From: Phenylobacterium sp.
Lineage (GTDB): Bacteria > Pseudomonadota > Alphaproteobacteria > Caulobacterales > Caulobacteraceae
Reading direction: 5' to 3'
DNA length: 64,000 nt
NCBI RefSeq assembly: GCF_030646615.1
Contig: NZ_JAUSLG010000047.1
Location: 1 to 64,000, forward strand
Part shown: one piece after another, positions 60,476 through 64,000 of the stretch
Numbering within the stretch: position 1 is the stretch's first letter
How the letters are laid out: each line of letters opens with the position of its first letter
Notes under the pieces: model-generated
Told to the model about the DNA's origin: nothing
What the model saw: only the letters and a program-made list of their open reading frames with translations
Databases searched by the model: none
Program-made: the position numbers and the translations under genes

Positions 60476-61651
60476 TTAGCGCGCCAGTTCGCGCATGGCC
60501 TTATCCAGGCCCTCAAGGGTCAGGGGGTACATGCGATCATTGACCAGTTGCTTCATCACCTCGACCGAGGGGGTGTGCTGCCAGTGGCGTTCGGCCGTTG
60601 GGTTCAGCCAGACCATGTGCTCATAGATCTGCGTCACCCGGTCGACCCAGACCGCGCCGGCTTCCTCGTTCCAGTGCTCCACCGAGCCGCCCGGATAGGT
60701 GATCTCATAGGGGCTCATGGTGGCGTCGCCAACGAAGATCACCTTGTAATCGCTGGAAAATTTGTGCAGCACGTCCCAGGTGTTGAGCTTCTCGGCGTGA
60801 CGGCGTCGGTTGTCCTTCCACACGGTCTCATAGAGGCAGTTGTGGAAGTAGTAGAACTCCATGTTCTTGAATTCCGAGCGGGCTGCGGAGAACAGCTCCT
60901 CACAGATCTTGATATGGCTATCCATCGAGCCGCCGACATCGAAGAAGATGAGCACGCTCACCTTGTTGCGGCGCTCGGGCCGCATGTGGATGTCGAGATA
61001 GCCCTTCTCGGCGGTGCCGCGGATGGTGCCGGACATGTCCAGCTCTTCGGTCGCGCCCTCGCGGACCCATTTGCGCAGGCGGCGCAGGGCGACCTTGATG
61101 TTGCGGGTGCCGAGCTCGACGGAGTCGTCGAGGTTCTTGTACTCGCGCTTGTCCCAGACCTTGATCGCCTTGCCGTGGCGGCCCTTGTCCTGGCCGATGC
61201 GGATGCCTTCGGGGTGATAGCCGTTGGCGCCGAAGGGCGAGGTGCCGCCGGTGCCGATCATCTTGTTGCCGCCCTCGTGGCGCTCCTTCTGCTCCTTCAT
61301 GCGCTCGGCGAGCGCCTCCATGAGCTTGTCGAAGCCGCCCATGGCCTCGATCTGCGCCTTTTCCTCTTCGGTGAGGAACTTCTCGCTGATCTTCTCCAGC
61401 CACTCGGCGGGAATGTCGGCCGTGCCGACCCCATCCACCTTTTCCAAGCCCTTGAAGACGTGGCCGAACACCTGGTCGAACCGGTCGATGTTCTTCTCGT
61501 CCTTCACGAGGGCGGCCCGCGACAGGTAGTAGAAATCCTCGACCGTGCGGTCGATGACCATCTTGTCGAGCCCCTCCATCAGCATGAGGTACTCTTTCAA
61601 GGACACTGGGACCTTGGCTTGGCGAAGCTCGGTGAAAAGCTGCATGAACAT
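60476..61651 (-). CDS. VWA-domain protein of the CoxE-like family
   Basis: The 391-residue protein has a helical N-terminal half and a C-terminal von Willebrand factor A domain (SVLIFFDVGGSMDSHIKICEELFSAARSEFKNMEFYYFHNCLYETVW ... YKVIFVGDATMSPYEI). The MIDAS motif is D-x-G-x-S (DVGGS). CoxE-like proteins usually work with a MoxR AAA+ ATPase as a chaperone pair; no such gene is next to it here. The ATG at 61651 (MFMQLFTELRQAKVPVSLKEYL) begins the conserved start. Confidence 0.88.
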   Translation of the reverse strand: MFMQLFTELRQAKVPVSLKEYLMLMEGLDKMVIDRTVEDFYYLSRAALVKDEKNIDRFDQVFGHVFKGLEKVDGVGTADIPAEWLEKISEKFLTEEEKAQIEAMGGFDKLMEALAERMKEQKERHEGGNKMIGTGGTSPFGANGYHPEGIRIGQDKGRHGKAIKVWDKREYKNLDDSVELGTRNIKVALRRLRKWVREGATEELDMSGTIRGTAEKGYLDIHMRPERRNKVSVLIFFDVGGSMDSHIKICEELFSAARSEFKNMEFYYFHNCLYETVWKDNRRRHAEKLNTWDVLHKFSSDYKVIFVGDATMSPYEITYPGGSVEHWNEEAGAVWVDRVTQIYEHMVWLNPTAERHWQHTPSVEVMKQLVNDRMYPLTLEGLDKAMRELAR

Positions 61652-61759
61652 GGGCAGGCCTCCCAAACAGCGGGACGAACAGACGTTTGACTGGCGAGGA
61701 TGGGGCGGCGGGGCCGCGATGTCCAGCGCCCCCGCCGCAAATCTCACCCGAGCCGGGGC

Positions 61760-61939
61760 TCAGCGCTCGCTGTCGAGCATGGCCATCTGGGCGTCGGGAT
61801 AGCGGGCGCCGGGCACGGCCTCAGGCGGCGTCGCCGCAGCGATGGCGGCCAGATCCTCGGGGCTGAGGCGAAGGGCGAGATCGGCGCGGCCCTGGACCAG
61901 GTGGCGGAAAGCCAGGGCGCCGTGGCGGGGCTCTACGGA
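61760..61939 (-). pseudogene. Aldo/keto reductase, C-terminal remnant
   Basis: Reading the minus strand, about 60 codons end at TGA (61762-61760). They encode LRLSPEDLAAIAAATPPEAVPGARYPDAQMAMLDSER, the standard end of aldo/keto reductases of the AKR/YhdN type. In frame, a TGA stands at 61942-61940 and nothing of the barrel remains. The fragment starts where the LysR-like remnant of the opposite strand starts, near 61940. Confidence 0.65.
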
Positions 61940-61940
61940 T

Positions 61941-62111
61941 CAACGCCCCCGAGCCCGCGTGGAACTGCTGCTGGCGCCCCTGGTGGGGATTTCCTGGAGG
62001 CCCATCCCCAGGGTGCGGCTGGAGATCGCCTCGGAGGCCCCGGGACCGCTGCGCGCCTTCATCGATTTCGTCCGTGAGCGGCGGTCGCGGGACCTGGCTG
62101 TCGGCGACTAG
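61941..62111 (+). pseudogene. Possible LysR-type regulator, C-terminal remnant
   Basis: About 56 codons end at TAG (62109-62111). The peptide, VELLLAPLVGISWRPIPRV then EAPGPLRAFIDFVRERR, resembles the last strand and helix of LysR effector domains. No helix-turn-helix or rest of the domain exists upstream. Its breakpoint abuts the AKR remnant on the other strand, as expected if a deletion removed the N-terminal halves of a divergent AKR-LysR pair. The family call is tentative. It overlaps the end of the recombinase-like gene by 4 bp. Confidence 0.4.
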
Positions 62112-62605
62112 GCCTCGAGCGCCCGGAGCTTGCGCCACACGGTCATGCGCGAGACGCCCAGGCGTCGGGCGATCTCCACGGGACCGACGCCCGCCTGTTG
62201 CAGGGCGCGAATGTCTTCGGCCTCCGGCGCCTTGCGACGCTTGCGGCCGGCCCAGGGCGGCTCCACAGCCGCCACCGCCTTCAGGGCTGCACGCAGGGCG
62301 CGACCGCCTTCGCCATCGCTGGTGATGTCGGGCTCGACGACAAACAGGCTGGCGTTGCGGGCTTCCAGCCGATCGATCACGCGCAGCACGTTGCGGGTGG
62401 AGTGGCCAAGCTGGTCAAGCCGGGTGACCACAAGCTGGTCGCCCTCACCGATGAAATCGAGGATGGAGTAGAGAACCGCGGCCTCATCGCCCCCGGGGGG
62501 CGCCGGCTCCTCGGCCCGTACAACGTGACATCCGCGGGCCTTCAAGGTCGCGGTATCCTCCGACGACCGCGCGTCGCGGAGACGGACATAACCAATTCTC
62601 AGCAT
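62108..62605 (-). CDS. Serine-recombinase-like DNA-binding protein lacking catalytic residues
   Basis: The 165-residue protein has the resolvase N-domain layout (MLRIGYVRLRDARSSED ... LDFIGEGDQLVVTRLDQLGHSTRNVLRVIDRLEARNASLFVVEPDI). A short linker and a Hin-like helix-turn-helix follow (PVEIARRLGVSRMTVWRKLRALEA). The nucleophile Ser10 of resolvases is Arg10 here. The Arg68 and Arg71 counterparts in LDRLGR are Gln and His (LDQLGH). The long E-helix with E-F-E-R is missing. It should bind DNA but not recombine it. Arg8 and Asp67 counterparts are kept. No terminal repeats or partner sites were seen. Confidence 0.85.
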   Translation of the reverse strand: MLRIGYVRLRDARSSEDTATLKARGCHVVRAEEPAPPGGDEAAVLYSILDFIGEGDQLVVTRLDQLGHSTRNVLRVIDRLEARNASLFVVEPDITSDGEGGRALRAALKAVAAVEPPWAGRKRRKAPEAEDIRALQQAGVGPVEIARRLGVSRMTVWRKLRALEA

Positions 62606-62765
62606 CCAACTGACGCCCCGTGGCTCTACGATGACAGCGCCGCAAAATCCCAGAAGCAGGACCCTGCGTCAAAGCGCTAGCAGTTAAATCTCGGCAATAA
62701 TCCGCCAATGGCGCCGGATTGAGGCTACGGTCCGAGGCATGTGCCGAACAAATATGACAGTCGGA

Positions 62766-63296
62766 TTAGAAAATCTGTGCCGGCCGCCGAAAAATGAACT
62801 CTCGATCGACCACGGCGCCTACGGGGAAGCCGTATTCCCCGACCGGGCTGAACCCATACCGTCGGTAGAAGCGCTGCGCGCCATGGTTTAGCGACCAGAC
62901 GCCGAGCCAGATATCCTGGCGCCCGGTCTCCTGCAACCAGGCGATCACGATCTCGAACAGGCGCGCGCCCACGCCGCCGCCCTGGGCCTTGGCGCGGAGA
63001 TAGAGGCGCTTGACCTCGCCGGCCTCTGGCGTGACGTCCGGATGAGGCAGGTCGCAGGGGCCGGCCAGGGCGTGGCCGACGACCTCCCCGTTGGCCTGCG
63101 TCACCAGCCAGGCGGCCTTGTCCGGGTGGTTCAGAGCGCTGCGGGTGGCCTCCAGGCCATAGGCCTGGTCGAGGAAGGTCGCCAGGTCATGGGCCGGATA
63201 GAGATGGCCGAAGGTCTCGGTGAAGGTCTCCCGACCAATCCTGGCCAGGGCCTCGGCGTCGGAACTTCTCGCACGGCGGATGATCACGTCTTGCAT
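62766..63296 (-). CDS. GNAT-family N-acetyltransferase
   Basis: The 176-residue protein has the GNAT fold: N-terminal VIIRRARSSDAEALARIGRETFTETFGHLYPAHDLATFL. The acetyl-CoA motif A follows as VKRLYLRAKAQGGGVGARLFEIVIAWLQETG (Q/R-x-x-G-x-G/A form: KAQGGGVGARL). A C-terminal motif B is IWLGVWSLNHGAQRFYRRYGFSPVGEYGF. The substrate is unknown. It is divergent from the deacetylase gene with a 32-bp gap, which gives an acetyltransferase next to a deacetylase. Confidence 0.9.
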   Translation of the reverse strand: MQDVIIRRARSSDAEALARIGRETFTETFGHLYPAHDLATFLDQAYGLEATRSALNHPDKAAWLVTQANGEVVGHALAGPCDLPHPDVTPEAGEVKRLYLRAKAQGGGVGARLFEIVIAWLQETGRQDIWLGVWSLNHGAQRFYRRYGFSPVGEYGFPVGAVVDREFIFRRPAQIF

Positions 63297-63328
63297 TCCG
63301 GGGCGCTGTCGGCCGTTAGAATAGGCCC

Positions 63329-64000
63329 ATGATCGGTCTTTATACGCATGAGGACATGCTCGACCACCGCCCGGGGGAGGATCACCCTGAGCGCCCCGAA
63401 CGTCTGGCCGCCGTCATCGAGGCCCTGGAAGCCGAGCCGGACCTGGACGTCGAGCCCCGGGACGCGCCGCTGGTCGAGCGGGCCGATCTGCTGCGGGTGC
63501 ACGACGCAGCCTATGTGGAGCGGATCTTCGCCGCCGCGCCCCGCGCGGGCCAGGTGCGGCTGGACGAGGACACGGTGATGTCGCCGGGCTCCCTGCTGGC
63601 GGCGCGCCGGGCGGCGGGCGCCGTCGTGGCCGCCGTGCGCGACGTCGCCGCGGGCCAGTTCGCCCGGGCCTTCTGCGCCGTACGACCGCCGGGCCATCAC
63701 GCCGAGCCGGGCGCCGCCATGGGTTTCTGCATCTTTTCCAATGTGGCCATCGCCGCCCTGGTCGCCCAGGCGGCGGGGCTGAAGCGGGTGGCGGTGGTGG
63801 ATTTCGACGTCCATCACGGGAACGGGACCCAGGCCGCCCTGGCGGGCCGGCCCGACATTCTCTTCGTCTCGCTTCAGCAATGGCCGCTTTGGCCCGGCAC
63901 CGGCCATTTCGACGAGGTGGTGGCGGCCAATGTGGTCAACGCCGTCTCGCCGGCCGGCGGCGGCTCGGCGGGCTGGCGGACGGCATTTACCGGCCTGATG
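63329..64000 (+). CDS. Histone-deacetylase-family (acetoin utilisation/acetylpolyamine-type) protein, 3' truncated
   Basis: The open frame runs from the ATG at 63329 to the window end with no stop. It encodes 224 residues of a class II HDAC-like enzyme: HEDMLDHRPGEDHPERPERLAAVIEALEAEP, RPPGHHAEPGAAMGFCIFSNVAIAA (active-site His pair), and VAVVDFDVHHGNGTQAAL (zinc-binding Asp and His). Bacterial members deacetylate acetylpolyamines or acetyl-proteins. The C-terminal part with the second zinc Asp lies outside the window. Confidence 0.93.
   Translation, partial: MIGLYTHEDMLDHRPGEDHPERPERLAAVIEALEAEPDLDVEPRDAPLVERADLLRVHDAAYVERIFAAAPRAGQVRLDEDTVMSPGSLLAARRAAGAVVAAVRDVAAGQFARAFCAVRPPGHHAEPGAAMGFCIFSNVAIAALVAQAAGLKRVAVVDFDVHHGNGTQAALAGRPDILFVSLQQWPLWPGTGHFDEVVAANVVNAVSPAGGGSAGWRTAFTGLM

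Noticed and set aside
62108-62605. An active mobile element around the recombinase-like gene
   Set aside because: Catalytic residues are missing and no terminal repeats, att sites or cargo genes are visible.

Overview
The window is a 64 kb piece of a GC-rich alphaproteobacterial chromosome. It most resembles the Caulobacterales (Caulobacter/Phenylobacterium type). The evidence is the flagellar operon order fliF-fliG-fliH(flbE)-fliN-flbD-flhA, a permuted two-piece tmRNA gene encoding the tag AANDNFAEEVRLAA, an alphaproteobacterial SspB adaptor, and intergenic repeats common in this group. Genus-level placement is an inference. Almost every large ORF has a long antisense or out-of-frame shadow because of the GC bias; those shadows are left out. 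No tRNA, rRNA, CRISPR array, prophage or intact insertion sequence was seen.

Region by region. 1-11.2 kb: end of a probable SDR oxidoreductase gene, then fliI-fliJ coupled to a GH10 xylanase (+), a small membrane protein, and the fliF-to-flhA operon on the minus strand. flhA carries a frameshift near 4209. 11.2-16.5 kb: a minus-strand proteostasis-like group of ssrA (tmRNA), sspB, a PaaI-type thioesterase, a caspase-fold C13 peptidase and a beta-lactamase-type serine hydrolase. 16.5-25.4 kb: housekeeping genes ilvB/ilvN with a leader peptide and attenuator, miaA and serB with overlapping divergent start codons, a HAD phosphatase, hflKC and the Mrp/ApbC Fe-S carrier. 25.5-32.5 kb: two paralogous GPH-type symporters, an SDR enzyme and a DevBCA/MacB-like ABC exporter. 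32.6-41.5 kb: S46 dipeptidyl peptidase, DedA protein, ohr/ohrR with a perfect operator palindrome, CNT nucleoside transporter, GST, LLM oxidoreductase and small membrane proteins. 41.7-44.4 kb: thiolase and acyl-CoA dehydrogenase. 44.4-56.3 kb: MCP, UDG-family protein, hydrolases, a leucine-dehydrogenase-like enzyme, MFS transporter, transglutaminase, an SDR/AraC divergent pair, an esterase, a LuxR regulator and a desaturase. 56.4-64 kb: HxlR regulator, a radical-SAM/UdgX DNA-repair cassette, TetR, a VWA (CoxE-like) protein, a decayed AKR/LysR pair, a catalytically degenerate serine-recombinase-like protein, a GNAT, and the start of an HDAC-family deacetylase gene.

The observations most worth following are these: the flhA frameshift; a 14-bp element shared upstream of fliI and fliF; the linkage of tmRNA, SspB and a caspase-fold peptidase; the ilvB leader and attenuator; overlapping miaA/serB start codons; a two-hairpin intergenic repeat family; the rSAM-UdgX cassette; and a resolvase-like DNA-binding protein whose catalytic Ser10 is replaced by Arg.
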